From: Streptococcus sp. 29892
Lineage (GTDB): Bacteria > Bacillota > Bacilli > Lactobacillales > Streptococcaceae
NCBI RefSeq assembly: GCF_032594935.1
Contig: NZ_CP118734.1
Coordinates: 710,001-774,000 of the forward strand
Length of the DNA stretch: 64,000 bases
Reading direction: 5' to 3'
Part shown: piece by piece, positions 1 through 7,982 of the stretch
Layout: each line of letters starts with the position of its first letter
How positions within the stretch are numbered: position 1 is the stretch's first letter
Made by a program: the position numbers and the translations under genes
Notes under the pieces: model-generated
The model's input: the letters and a program-made list of their open reading frames with translations, nothing else
The model's database searches: none
Told to the model about the DNA's origin: nothing

Positions 1-2
1 AC

Positions 3-1328
3 CACCTGGACATTGACACGATTGCTTGGTTGGAAAACTACCTAGTGCATTACAAGGGAGCCTTGATTATCGTCAGCCATGACCGCTATTTCTTGGACAA
101 GGTGGCGACCATAACGCTGGACCTGACCAAGCATTCCTTGGATCGCTATGTAGGTAATTATTCTCAGTTTGTCGAGCTCAAAGAGCAAAAGTTGCAAACG
201 GAATTGCAAAACTATGAAAAGCAGCAGAAGGAAATTGCCAAACTAGAAGACTTTGTTCAAAAAAATATTGTCCGTGCTTCGACCACCAAGCGTGCTCAGG
301 CTAGGCGCAAGCAGTTGGAAAAGATGGAGAGACTGGACAAGCCAACAACTGGTCAGAAGTCTGCCAATATGACCTTTCAGTCGGACAAGACTTCTGGCAA
401 TATCGTCTTGACAGTGGAACATGCTGCGGTGGGCTACGATGGAGAAATACTTTCTCATCCTATTTCCATTGACCAACGAAAGCTGGATGCCATTGCCATT
501 GTCGGCCCGAATGGAATCGGAAAAACAACCCTGCTCAAATCCATCATCGGAGCTCTGCCATTTATCAAAGGGGAAGCCAAACTAGGTGCCAATGTGGAAG
601 TAGGCTATTACGACCAGACCCAGTCGGCTCTGACACCATCCAACACCGTCTTGGAGGAGCTCTGGTCCGCCTTTCCGACCACACCTGAAGTGGAAATCCG
701 CAACCGCCTTGGAGCCTTCCTCTTCTCAGGTGACGATGTCAAAAAGTCCGTGTCCATGCTGTCTGGTGGGGAAAAAGCCCGCCTGCTCCTTGCTAAGCTA
801 TCTATGGAAAACAACAACTTCCTCATCCTTGATGAGCCGACCAACCACCTGGACATCGACAGCAAGGAAGTGCTGGAAAATGCCCTCATCGACTTTGACG
901 GCACCCTGCTCTTTGTCAGCCACGACCGCTATTTCATCAACCGCGTCGCCACTAAGGTCCTGGAAATCTCGGAAATGGGCTCCACGCTCTACTTGGGCGA
1001 CTATGACTATTATTTGGAGAAAAAGGCAGAGCAGGAAGCAGAAGCCCAGCCTGACCAGCTAGAAAGTATCAGCCAATCAGCCGGAGCCATGGACTACCAA
1101 GCCCAAAAGGAAAACCAAAAAGAGCAACGCAAACTAGCCCGTCGCATCGAGCAAATCGAGGCAGAAATCGAGACCATCGAAAACCGCCTGAGCGAACTCA
1201 ACCAAGCCATGTTAGAAACCAATGATATCGGACAGCTGACCGATTATCAGAAAGAAATCGATCAATTGACTGCCCAACAAGAAAGCCTTATGGAAGAATG
1301 GGAAGCATTATCTGAGCAATTAGGTTAG
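3..1328 (+). CDS. ABC-F family ATPase, 5' end outside the window
   Basis: This is a cytosolic ABC-F protein: two ATPase domains and no membrane domain, a family that acts on the ribosome. The frame is open to the left edge, and the first residues (HLDID) are the tail of the first Walker B/D-loop, so the first half of the gene is missing. Visible parts are the first H-loop (IVSHDRYF), the charged helical linker, and a complete second ATPase domain with Walker A GPNGIGKTT, signature LSGGEKARLLLAKL, Walker B ILDEPTNHLD and H-loop FVSHDRYF. A C-terminal charged coiled coil of about 80 residues follows, as in the YdiF/Uup-like branch. Which ABC-F subfamily it is cannot be settled from the half seen. 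The TTG codon at 30 is inside the gene and is not the start. Confidence 0.9.
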   Translation, partial: HLDIDTIAWLENYLVHYKGALIIVSHDRYFLDKVATITLDLTKHSLDRYVGNYSQFVELKEQKLQTELQNYEKQQKEIAKLEDFVQKNIVRASTTKRAQARRKQLEKMERLDKPTTGQKSANMTFQSDKTSGNIVLTVEHAAVGYDGEILSHPISIDQRKLDAIAIVGPNGIGKTTLLKSIIGALPFIKGEAKLGANVEVGYYDQTQSALTPSNTVLEELWSAFPTTPEVEIRNRLGAFLFSGDDVKKSVSMLSGGEKARLLLAKLSMENNNFLILDEPTNHLDIDSKEVLENALIDFDGTLLFVSHDRYFINRVATKVLEISEMGSTLYLGDYDYYLEKKAEQEAEAQPDQLESISQSAGAMDYQAQKENQKEQRKLARRIEQIEAEIETIENRLSELNQAMLETNDIGQLTDYQKEIDQLTAQQESLMEEWEALSEQLG

Positions 1329-1506
1329 GTTGACAGCAAGTTGACAAGAGGCTAAAATCCTTGATAGAACAGGTTTGCAAGCCAGTCTTGCGGAGCTAGC
1401 AAGACCACCTTTCGCTAAAAAAGTCCAGAGCAAGCCAGCCTTTCTTGGCAAACATCGACCGACAAGCTAAGATAAGTATAGAGATTAGCATCACTTCTCG
1501 AAGGTG

Positions 1507-1636
1507 GTGTCAACATCTCAGCGCAGTGGTTGATTGGCAGATTTGTTCGTGTTGCACACTTCAAATCTGGCCTAATCAACTGTGCGGGGGCGGGACGACG
1601 AACTCTTTTTCATTTTTCGAGTTCTGTCCCGCTCCC
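1507..1636. repeat. Two-hairpin intergenic repeat, copy 1
   Basis: A 130-bp unit that recurs almost unchanged at 39912-40043. It holds two stem-loops. The first pairs AGTGGTTGATTGGCAGATTTG with a near-complement ending in CTAATCAACTGTG. The second pairs a GGGGCGGGACGACGAACTC arm with GAGTTCTGTCCCGCTCCC around a T-rich loop. The element ends about 8 bp before the ribosome binding site of the next gene. No coding capacity is seen. It looks like a dispersed intergenic palindromic repeat. The remaining bases 1329-1506 hold only a short hairpin near 1384-1406 and nothing else recognised. Confidence 0.8.
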
Positions 1637-1651
1637 TGAAAGGAGAAAGAA

Positions 1652-2128
1652 ATGAACTTTGGACAGCAAATCAAAGACTTACGAAAAAAGAAAGGTTTGA
1701 CCCAAGAGCAGTTTGCCATCAAACTCAATGTGACCAGGCAGGCCGTTTCCAACTGGGAAAATGATAAAAACCTACCTGACTTGGAGCTCTTGATTCTCAT
1801 GTCCTCGGTCTTTTCGATCTCCTTAGATCAACTTATCTTAGGAGGAACTGACATGAACAACATGACAGAAAAACTTGTAAAAGACGGTCGCGAAGGCCGC
1901 CGTACCCAGATGCACCTGACCATTACCGTTATTGGTAGTTTTCTCATGCTTCTCGGCTTCGTCTGCTTTGTCATCAAGGCAAACTCAGTCGAATATGTCG
2001 ATGCCAAGGGCATTCTGCATGAAAATTTTTACCTCATTCCAGTCGGCTACTTACTGGTCTGTACAGGAGCCATTGCCACGCTCCTATCAGGACTAGCCCT
2101 GCACCGCTTTAGAAAAGAATACAAATAA
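1652..2128 (+). CDS. XRE-family regulator with C-terminal membrane domain (DUF3955-like)
   Basis: The product is 158 residues. Residues 1-65 form a Cro/C1-type helix-turn-helix (LTQEQFAIKLNVTRQAVSNW), so this half should bind DNA. Residues about 85-155 hold two hydrophobic membrane segments around an extracytoplasmic loop containing YVDAKGILHENFYLIP, which resembles DUF3955. Membrane-tethered XRE regulators of this kind are common in streptococci; the ligand and targets are unknown. A good ribosome site (AAAGGAG) precedes the start. The gene ends one base before rlmA, so the two are probably cotranscribed. Confidence 0.8.
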   Translation: MNFGQQIKDLRKKKGLTQEQFAIKLNVTRQAVSNWENDKNLPDLELLILMSSVFSISLDQLILGGTDMNNMTEKLVKDGREGRRTQMHLTITVIGSFLMLLGFVCFVIKANSVEYVDAKGILHENFYLIPVGYLLVCTGAIATLLSGLALHRFRKEYK

Positions 2129-2129
2129 G

Positions 2130-2957
2130 ATGACCAAACACCAACGTTTTATCAACAGTGACCAATTTTTCGCCTGTCCACATTGTGGGCAGGCTCTTGG
2201 TCTTGCCCTCAACAGCCTCCGCTGCCCCAACCGCCACACTTTTGACATCGCCAAGCAGGGCTATGTCAACCTAGCACCCCAGGTCAAGCAGTCTGCCAAC
2301 TACCACAAGTCTAGCTTTGAGAACCGCCAGGCCTTTTTAGAGGCGGGCTATTACGATCATCTCTATGCGGCTTTGGAGGGAAAAATAGCAGAGCTGGGCT
2401 TGCGGTCTGTCTTGGACATCGGTTGTGGGGAGGGCTTTTATTCCCGTAAGTTAGCCGAGAAAATGGACTTGGACATTCTTGCTTTTGATATTTCCAAGGA
2501 TTCCATTCTCTTGGCAGCTAGATCTGACACTACCAAGTCTGTCAAATGGTTTGTTGGTGACTTGACCAAGTTGCCCATTCAAGACAAGACCATTGACGGC
2601 ATCTTGGACATCTTTTCCCCAGCCAATTATCAGGAATTTGCCAGAGTGCTGAAAGCTGGTGGGGCTATTCTCAAGCTGGTCCCAGGTCCCAATCACCTCA
2701 AGGAGCTCCGCCATTTAGCCAAAGACCAACTCCGCAAGGAATCCTATGACAACCAAGATATCGTAGACCATTTCAAGTCTTACCTGGGGCAGGTGGAGCA
2801 AGTGCTAGTCAGTCGAACCATGCCGATTAGCCTAGAACATGCCCAAGTCTTGGCAGACATGACACCCCTCTTTTTCCAAGTGGACCAGTCCAAGCTGGAT
2901 TTGGGGCAATTAACGGAGATTACAGTTGAGGGAGTGCTTTTGGTAGGAACTATATAA
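2130..2957 (+). CDS. rlmA: 23S rRNA (guanine-N1)-methyltransferase RlmA(II)-type
   Basis: This 275-residue protein has the RlmA layout: an N-terminal zinc site (CPHCG at about 15-19 and CPNRH at about 31-35), then YVNLAP, then a Rossmann methyltransferase fold with motif I VLDIGCGEGFYSR near residue 96. Family members in Gram-positive bacteria methylate G748 in domain II of 23S rRNA, in the macrolide/ketolide exit-tunnel site. Translation probably continues from the XRE gene upstream. The reading frame ends where erm(B)-associated sequence begins, so the last few residues may not be the ancestral ones. The next gene is itself a 23S rRNA methyltransferase, erm(B). Confidence 0.88.
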   Translation: MTKHQRFINSDQFFACPHCGQALGLALNSLRCPNRHTFDIAKQGYVNLAPQVKQSANYHKSSFENRQAFLEAGYYDHLYAALEGKIAELGLRSVLDIGCGEGFYSRKLAEKMDLDILAFDISKDSILLAARSDTTKSVKWFVGDLTKLPIQDKTIDGILDIFSPANYQEFARVLKAGGAILKLVPGPNHLKELRHLAKDQLRKESYDNQDIVDHFKSYLGQVEQVLVSRTMPISLEHAQVLADMTPLFFQVDQSKLDLGQLTEITVEGVLLVGTI

Positions 2958-2972
2958 AAAATAAAGAGTGTG

Positions 2973-3005
2973 TTGATAGTGCAGTATCTTAAAATTTTGT
3001 ATAAT
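2973..3005 (+). promoter_or_regulatory. Candidate erm(B) promoter, copy 1
   Basis: A perfect -10 hexamer TATAAT lies at 3000-3005. TTGATA at 2973-2978 could serve as -35, but the 21-bp gap is longer than ideal. Transcription would start just before the leader peptide at 3063. Confidence 0.5.
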
Positions 3006-3062
3006 AGGAATTGAAGTTAAATTAGATGCTAAAAATTTGTAATTAAGAAGGAGGGATTCGTC

Positions 3063-3083
3063 ATGTTGGTATTCAAAATGTAG
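3063..3083 (+). CDS. ermBL: Truncated erm(B) leader peptide
   Basis: A strong ribosome site (GGAGGG) precedes this start. The usual erm(B) leader is about 27 codons and causes drug-dependent ribosome stalling around codon 10, which frees the erm(B) ribosome site. Here a deletion of about 7 bp after codon 4, relative to the usual sequence, gives MLVFKM and a stop at codon 7. The old downstream leader codons remain as untranslated sequence up to about 3139. Stalling at the normal place cannot occur, so normal induction should be altered. Whether expression is constitutive or low is not visible. Confidence 0.8.
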   Translation: MLVFKM

Positions 3084-3263
3084 ATAAAACATCTACTGTT
3101 TTGAAACAGACTAAAAACAGTGATTACGCAGATAAATAAATACGTTAGATTAATTCCTACCAGTGACTAATCTTATGACTTTTTAAACAGATAACTAAAA
3201 TTACAAACAAATCGTTTAACTTCTGTATTTGTTTATAGATGTAATCACTTCAGGAGTGATTAA

Positions 3264-4001
3264 ATGAACAAAAATATAAAATATTCTCAAAACTTTTTAA
3301 CGAGTGAAAAAGTACTCAACCAAATAATAAAACAATTGAATTTAAAAGAAACCGATACCGTTTACGAAATTGGAACAGGTAAAGGGCATTTAACGACGAA
3401 ACTGGCTAAAATAAGTAAACAGGTAACGTCTATTGAATTAGACAGTCATCTATTCAACTTATCGTCAGAAAAATTAAAACTGAATACTCGTGTCACTTTA
3501 ATTCACCAAGATATTCTACAGTTTCAATTCCCTAACAAACAGAGGTATAAAATTGTTGGGAATATTCCTTTCCATTTAAGCACACAAATTATTAAAAAAG
3601 TGGTTTTTGAAAGCCATGCGTCTGACATCTATCTGATTGTTGAAGAAGGATTCTACAAGCGTACCTTGGATATTCACCGAACACTAGGGTTGCTCTTGCA
3701 CACTCAAGTCTCGATTCAGCAATTGCTTAAGCTGCCAGCGGAATGCTTTCATCCTAAACCAAAAGTAAACAGTGTCTTAATAAAACTTACCCGCCATACC
3801 ACAGATGTTCCAGATAAATATTGGAAGCTATATACGTACTTTGTTTCAAAATGGGTCAATCGAGAATATCGTCAACTGTTTACTAAAAATCAGTTTCATC
3901 AAGCAATGAAACACGCCAAAGTAAACAATTTAAGTACCGTTACTTATGAGCAAGTATTGTCTATTTTTAATAGTTATCTATTATTTAACGGGAGGAAATA
4001 A
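3264..4001 (+). CDS. erm(B): 23S rRNA (adenine-N6)-dimethyltransferase Erm(B), Y103F variant
   Basis: Erm(B) dimethylates A2058 of 23S rRNA and gives macrolide-lincosamide-streptogramin B resistance. The 245-residue length is the family standard. The methyltransferase motif I is [11 protein letters not shown] near residue 37. The catalytic motif IV reads NIPF at 100-103, where the second copy in this window and most family members have NIPY; the codon is TTC instead of TAC. Adenine-N6 methyltransferases use an aromatic residue here and some have F, so activity is plausible but not assured. The rest of the protein is identical to the copy at 54845. The start follows AGGAGTGATTAA. Confidence 0.97.
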   Translation: MNKNIKYSQNFLTSEKVLNQIIKQLNLKETDTVYEIGTGKGHLTTKLAKISKQVTSIELDSHLFNLSSEKLKLNTRVTLIHQDILQFQFPNKQRYKIVGNIPFHLSTQIIKKVVFESHASDIYLIVEEGFYKRTLDIHRTLGLLLHTQVSIQQLLKLPAECFHPKPKVNSVLIKLTRHTTDVPDKYWKLYTYFVSKWVNREYRQLFTKNQFHQAMKHAKVNNLSTVTYEQVLSIFNSYLLFNGRK

Positions 4002-4005
4002 TTCT

Positions 4006-4062
4006 ATGAGTCGCTTTTTTAAATTTGGAAAGTTACACGTTACTAAAGGGAATATAAGTTAA
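4006..4062 (+). pseudogene. Remnant of the ORF that follows erm(B)
   Basis: Starts MSRFFKFGKLHVTKGN and then stops after two unrelated codons (IS). The same start is found at 55587, where the frame runs on for another 27 codons. The break in similarity at about 4055 marks the right edge of the transferred erm(B) segment. No function is expected. Confidence 0.75.
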
Positions 4063-4072
4063 TAGAAAATAA

Positions 4073-4105
4073 CAAAACCGCCTCTGAATATCAGAAGCGG
4101 TTTTG
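4073..4105. terminator. Bidirectional terminator between erm(B) and gatD
   Basis: CAAAACCGCctctga pairs with tcagaaGCGGTTTTG, and T/A runs flank both sides. It can end erm(B) transcripts from the left and murT-gatD transcripts from the right. Confidence 0.85.
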
Positions 4106-4107
4106 CT

Positions 4108-4893
4108 TTATTTATCAAATTCTGCCTTGCTTTTCACATCGCCGTATTCTTCAGCGACTTCTTTGCTGAGGATGTCAGCGTAGCTGGCAAGTTGGATGTC
4201 TTGTCCATATTTTTTACGGAGGGCAGTTGTGACCAAGCGGTAGGCTAGGTTGGCATTGCGGGACAGGATTGGTCCGTGGAAGTAGCTGCCGAAGGTGTTT
4301 TTGTAGTGCAGACCTTCGCCACCGTCTTCCTTGTTATTACCATTGCCATAGACAACCTTGCCCAGGGGTTTTTGGTTGTCAGCTAGGAAGGTGCGACCTT
4401 GGTGGTTTTCAAAACCGTAGTAGGTTTCGTTGAACTCCTCATTGTGAATTTTAATGTCACCGATATAGCGGTTATTGGTCTGGTTGAGGGTGTAGTGTCC
4501 CATGATACCTAGACCGTCAATCTTGCGGCCGCCAGCTTCGATGTAGTATTGACCGAGCAACTGGAAGCCACCGCAGATGGCCAGCATGACACCGTCGTTT
4601 TCGATAAAGTCTGCCAAGCTGTCTTTTTTAGTCGGTAAATCCTTGGCTAAAATAGACTGCTCATAGTCTTGACCACCACCGAAAAAGGCGATGTCGTAGA
4701 AATCCTTGTCAAATTCATCTGTCAGCGAAACAATGTCCACCTGAACACGAGCACCTAGCTTTTCAGCCACATACTTGAGCATGAGGATGTTGCCGTTGTC
4801 CCCGTAGGTATTCATCAAATCACCGTAGAGATGAGCGATGTGGAGATCATAAGTGTAGTCTTTTTCAGGACTTTTTAATGACGTATAGACCAT
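4108..4893 (-). CDS. gatD: Lipid II isoglutaminyl synthase, glutaminase subunit GatD
   Basis: GatD supplies ammonia from glutamine to MurT, which amidates the D-glutamate of lipid II on the cytoplasmic face of the membrane. The 261-residue protein is a class I glutamine amidotransferase of the CobB/CobQ type: oxyanion region [10 protein letters not shown], nucleophile Cys107 in [10 protein letters not shown], and a late catalytic His in YFHGP near residue 220. The start codon overlaps the last base of murT, which implies translational coupling in a murT-gatD operon. Confidence 0.95.
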   Translation of the reverse strand: MVYTSLKSPEKDYTYDLHIAHLYGDLMNTYGDNGNILMLKYVAEKLGARVQVDIVSLTDEFDKDFYDIAFFGGGQDYEQSILAKDLPTKKDSLADFIENDGVMLAICGGFQLLGQYYIEAGGRKIDGLGIMGHYTLNQTNNRYIGDIKIHNEEFNETYYGFENHQGRTFLADNQKPLGKVVYGNGNNKEDGGEGLHYKNTFGSYFHGPILSRNANLAYRLVTTALRKKYGQDIQLASYADILSKEVAEEYGDVKSKAEFDK

Positions 4894-6236
4894 TATTTCA
4901 TCTCCTTTCCAACGGCTTGGCGTTGAGCCAGCAGGTCGCGGAATTCCAGCATAGCTGTATAAGTAGCTAAAATATAAGCATGTTGGCTACTTGATTGCTC
5001 AATCAAGGTCATGATGTCTTCCAGTTTTGGCGTTTCAGTAATCTGGTCCTCTGGATAGCTAGTCACACGGAGGCGACGGGCGATTTCAGACGAACGAACA
5101 CCGCCTGCAAAGACTTGTGGAATGTCCATTTGGGTGATTTGTTCAAAGTCAGCGTCCCAAATCCAGCTGGTATCAATTCCGTCAGCGTAGTTGGCATTGA
5201 GAAGAACAGATAGGCTAAAATCGTAAGGAGCCAGTTTCATCATTTCAATAGCCTGGGTTGCACCAACTGGGTTTTTAATGAGGACCAAGGTACAGTCCTT
5301 GTCACCCAGTTTAAATGTTTCTTGGCGACCGAAGACTGCCTTGGATTTGTCAAAACCTGCCTTGATTTTCTCAGGAGCTACACCGAAAAATGCTGCTACG
5401 CTGACAGCCGCTAGGGCGTTGTAGATATTATAGAGCCCACCGATGTTGATTTTGTAATCCTGACCGTCAATGGCAAAGGTAGAAGAAGTATTGGCGATTT
5501 CTTTTAGTTCGGTCAACTTGTAGTCCAGTTCAGGTCGGCTAAAACCACAGTTGCTACAGATGTAGCTACCCAAGTTAGCATAGGTATTGAGCTTGTACTG
5601 GATAATTTGGTGGCAATGAGGACAGAGAACGCCTTCGGTATTGTAATGGGCCAGACGTGGCTCATGCTCCTCTGTCGCAAAACCGTAGTATTTTATTGGA
5701 TTGACGACTTTCGTTGAGTTGAAAAGCGGACTATCTCCATTGGCCAAAATGGTTGCCTGCGGAGCTTTTGCAGCACCGTCCAAAATCATCTGGTAGGTGG
5801 TATAGATTTCACCGTAGCGGTCCATTTGGTCGCGGAAGATATTGGTAAAGACAATCAGGCTCGGCTTGATAAAGTCGGTCACGCGGGCAAGGCTGGCTTC
5901 GTCGATTTCCAAGACGGCAATCTTCTTGCCGTTTTTGTTTTTCTTGGCAGATAAAAAGGTTGCCGTAATCCCTGTAATCATATTGGCACCGCTGGTATTG
6001 GTCGTGATTTCGCCAAAGGCTTCTTGAAGAATTCCAACGGTCAAGGCAGTTGTTAAAGTCTTACCGTTGGTACCTGTCACAACAACGACTTCATAATCCT
6101 TAGCCAAACTATCTAAAATATGTTTATCGAATGTAAGGGCAATTTTACCAGGCAAGGTAGTTCCTCGGCCCAGTTTGTTGAGGACAAACTGGCTGGTCTT
6201 CCCTGCGGCAATCCCTAATAAAGTATTTATTTTCAT
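4893..6236 (-). CDS. murT: Lipid II isoglutaminyl synthase, Mur-ligase subunit MurT
   Basis: A 447-residue Mur-ligase-like protein. It has the ATP loop [14 protein letters not shown] near residue 53, a central-domain insertion with a four-cysteine zinc ribbon (CPHCHQ about 204, CSNCGF about 230), and a C-terminal DUF1727 domain. It activates the alpha-carboxylate of D-Glu in lipid II, and GatD provides the ammonia. This amidation is needed for efficient transpeptidation in streptococci. The gene is first in the minus-strand operon and diverges from cdaA. Confidence 0.95.
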   Translation of the reverse strand: MKINTLLGIAAGKTSQFVLNKLGRGTTLPGKIALTFDKHILDSLAKDYEVVVVTGTNGKTLTTALTVGILQEAFGEITTNTSGANMITGITATFLSAKKNKNGKKIAVLEIDEASLARVTDFIKPSLIVFTNIFRDQMDRYGEIYTTYQMILDGAAKAPQATILANGDSPLFNSTKVVNPIKYYGFATEEHEPRLAHYNTEGVLCPHCHQIIQYKLNTYANLGSYICSNCGFSRPELDYKLTELKEIANTSSTFAIDGQDYKINIGGLYNIYNALAAVSVAAFFGVAPEKIKAGFDKSKAVFGRQETFKLGDKDCTLVLIKNPVGATQAIEMMKLAPYDFSLSVLLNANYADGIDTSWIWDADFEQITQMDIPQVFAGGVRSSEIARRLRVTSYPEDQITETPKLEDIMTLIEQSSSQHAYILATYTAMLEFRDLLAQRQAVGKEMK

Positions 6237-6368
6237 GGGACTATTTTATCATAAAGGTCAGGGATTTTCTAGAACGGAGTATGTAGAAATACTGATACAT
6301 TTCTGATGACTATTTGTAATAAATTTAATCCTATCTTCATCCTTTTCTAAAAAAAGAAAGAAAAAATG

Positions 6369-6377
6369 TGATATAAT
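6369..6377 (+). promoter_or_regulatory. Extended -10 promoter for cdaA-cdaR-glmM
   Basis: TGATATAAT forms an extended -10 element (TGn plus TATAAT at 6372-6377), 42 bp upstream of the cdaA start. No good -35 is seen at 17 bp, which fits extended -10 use. The 182-bp gap between murT and cdaA is otherwise AT-rich and shows nothing else clear. Confidence 0.6.
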
Positions 6378-6418
6378 AGAAACGTTACCATGTACGAGTT
6401 AGGAAGTATGAGAAACCT

Positions 6419-7279
6419 ATGTTAAACTTAAGCCAGTTACTGGATGCTGGGTATTGGTCAAGTCTGATTGCTAGTCCTTGGGTAGCTATCCTACACTTGA
6501 TTGACATCAGCATCGTTGTTTATTTGATTTATAATTTTAGTAAGGCTATTGCTGGTACGAAGATTATGACCCTCATCCGTGGGGTATTTCTCTTTATCAT
6601 TGCACAACTTCTTGCTAGTTTATTTGGTTTGCAGACCATTGCCTGGTTGATCAATCAGGTCATTACCTATGGAGTTATCGCAGCAGTTGTGATTTTTGCT
6701 CCAGAACTGCGAGCCATGCTTGAAAAGTTAGGGCGGACGACCCATATTTTTTCAGCTAATACGCTCAGTAAGGAAGAAAAGCTCATTGATGCTCTTGTAA
6801 AATCTGCAGCCTATATGTCACCGCGTAAAATTGGAGCACTTGTGGCAGTGGAGCAGGCTCAAACCTTGCAAGAATATAGGGCAACGGGTATTTCGTTGAA
6901 CGCAGATATTTCGCGTGAATTATTGATAAATATATTCATTCCTAATACCCCCTTGCATGATGGAGCAGTTATTATCAAGGATGATAAGGTGGCGGTTTCC
7001 TGTGCCTACCTACCCCTGTCTGAAAGTGCAGGTATTTCAAAAGAATTTGGCACTAGGCACCGGGCTGCGATTGGTTTGTCAGAGGTTTCAGATGCCTTTG
7101 TTTTCATAGTTTCAGAGGAAACGGGTAGTATTTCCATTGCTCATAATGGTAATTTCAAGCATGATTTGAGCTTGGAGGAATTTGAGGCTGAACTATGGAC
7201 TATTTTCGGTTCTGACAATCAGGAGAAAAACACATTTTTGAAGCGATTGAGAGGGGGCAAACATGCAAGAAAAATTTAA
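6419..7279 (+). CDS. cdaA: Diadenylate cyclase CdaA
   Basis: CdaA makes cyclic di-AMP from two ATP. The 286-residue protein has three N-terminal membrane helices (about 25-100) and a DAC domain with the two catalytic motifs DGA (181-183, in LHDGAVII) and RHR (about 210, in GTRHRAAIG). It is first in the conserved cdaA-cdaR-glmM operon, in which GlmM and CdaR are known to modulate CdaA. The start follows only a weak GGAAG site. Confidence 0.96.
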   Translation: MLNLSQLLDAGYWSSLIASPWVAILHLIDISIVVYLIYNFSKAIAGTKIMTLIRGVFLFIIAQLLASLFGLQTIAWLINQVITYGVIAAVVIFAPELRAMLEKLGRTTHIFSANTLSKEEKLIDALVKSAAYMSPRKIGALVAVEQAQTLQEYRATGISLNADISRELLINIFIPNTPLHDGAVIIKDDKVAVSCAYLPLSESAGISKEFGTRHRAAIGLSEVSDAFVFIVSEETGSISIAHNGNFKHDLSLEEFEAELWTIFGSDNQEKNTFLKRLRGGKHARKI

Positions 7280-7967
7280 AGCTGTAGGTCACTTACTTCT
7301 CTCATTATTCTTAGCGCTTTTGCTTTTTTTCTATGCGACTACTACCAACTATAAAAATTCAGAAACAGCCGCTCAGAATACGGAGTCAGAAACCTATGTT
7401 CATACCTTAAATAATGTACCGATAGATATTGAATACAATACCAGTGAGTACTTTATTTCAGGTTTCTCATCAACAGTGACTGTTGAGTTGAGAGGATCCA
7501 ATCGAGTGCTTCTGCAACGGGAATCCGATGAATCTACGCGAACTTTTCAAGTTGTCGCAGATTTGAAAGAGATGAAGGCAGGCACCAATATTGTAAAACT
7601 CCAATTGGCCAACCTACCAGCAGGGGTAACAGCGACCCTAGCACCAGATGCTATTTCTGTAAAAATAGGTAAGCGTGTCAGTAAGGCTCTACCTGTTGAA
7701 GCTAAGGTTTATAGTAACCAGTTAGCAGAAGGTTATAGTCTTTCTAAGGTTTCCGTCAATGTCGATACTGTAAAAGTAACAACGGATGAAGAAACCATGG
7801 CTAAGATTGATCGCATCGAGGCAATCGCAGTAGATGTCAGCAATTTATCCGCTAATTATAGTGGGACAGCTAAGTTGCAGGCAGTAGATGGTGATGGCAA
7901 TGTCTTGCCAGTTGTTTTATCACAAACAGAAGCCAACCTACAAATCATCATAACAAAAACGAAATAA
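7263..7967 (+). CDS. cdaR: CdaA regulator CdaR (YbbR domains)
   Basis: A 234-residue protein with one N-terminal membrane anchor (LLLSLFLALLLFFYATTT, about 10-27) followed by extracytoplasmic YbbR repeats. It is shorter than the four-repeat Bacillus protein, and two repeats seem to be present. In other Firmicutes CdaR binds CdaA and tunes its activity. It overlaps cdaA by 17 bp and is followed after 15 bp by glmM, so the three genes form one transcript. Confidence 0.9.
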   Translation: MQEKFKAVGHLLLSLFLALLLFFYATTTNYKNSETAAQNTESETYVHTLNNVPIDIEYNTSEYFISGFSSTVTVELRGSNRVLLQRESDESTRTFQVVADLKEMKAGTNIVKLQLANLPAGVTATLAPDAISVKIGKRVSKALPVEAKVYSNQLAEGYSLSKVSVNVDTVKVTTDEETMAKIDRIEAIAVDVSNLSANYSGTAKLQAVDGDGNVLPVVLSQTEANLQIIITKTK

Positions 7968-7982
7968 GAGGTAAATTTTAAA

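Larger units (their letters stand above)
2960..4062 (+). mobile_element. Transferred erm(B) segment without transposase
   Basis: About 1.1 kb of erm(B)-type DNA lies between the rlmA stop codon and the terminator shared with gatD. Bases 3009-4054 match 54571-55633 almost base for base. Upstream of 3009 this copy has a different promoter region from the second copy, one that I recall from pAMbeta1/Tn917-type erm(B). There is no insertion sequence, transposase or obvious target duplication at either end. The left edge is within about 15 bp of the rlmA stop and the right edge is at about 4055, inside a topoisomerase-like remnant. The exact boundaries need an insertion-free genome for comparison. 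Confidence 0.75.

Noticed and set aside
1445..1639. 64-codon ORF across the first intergenic repeat
   Set aside because: It consists mostly of the two-hairpin repeat, has no ribosome site and is not kept open in the second repeat copy.
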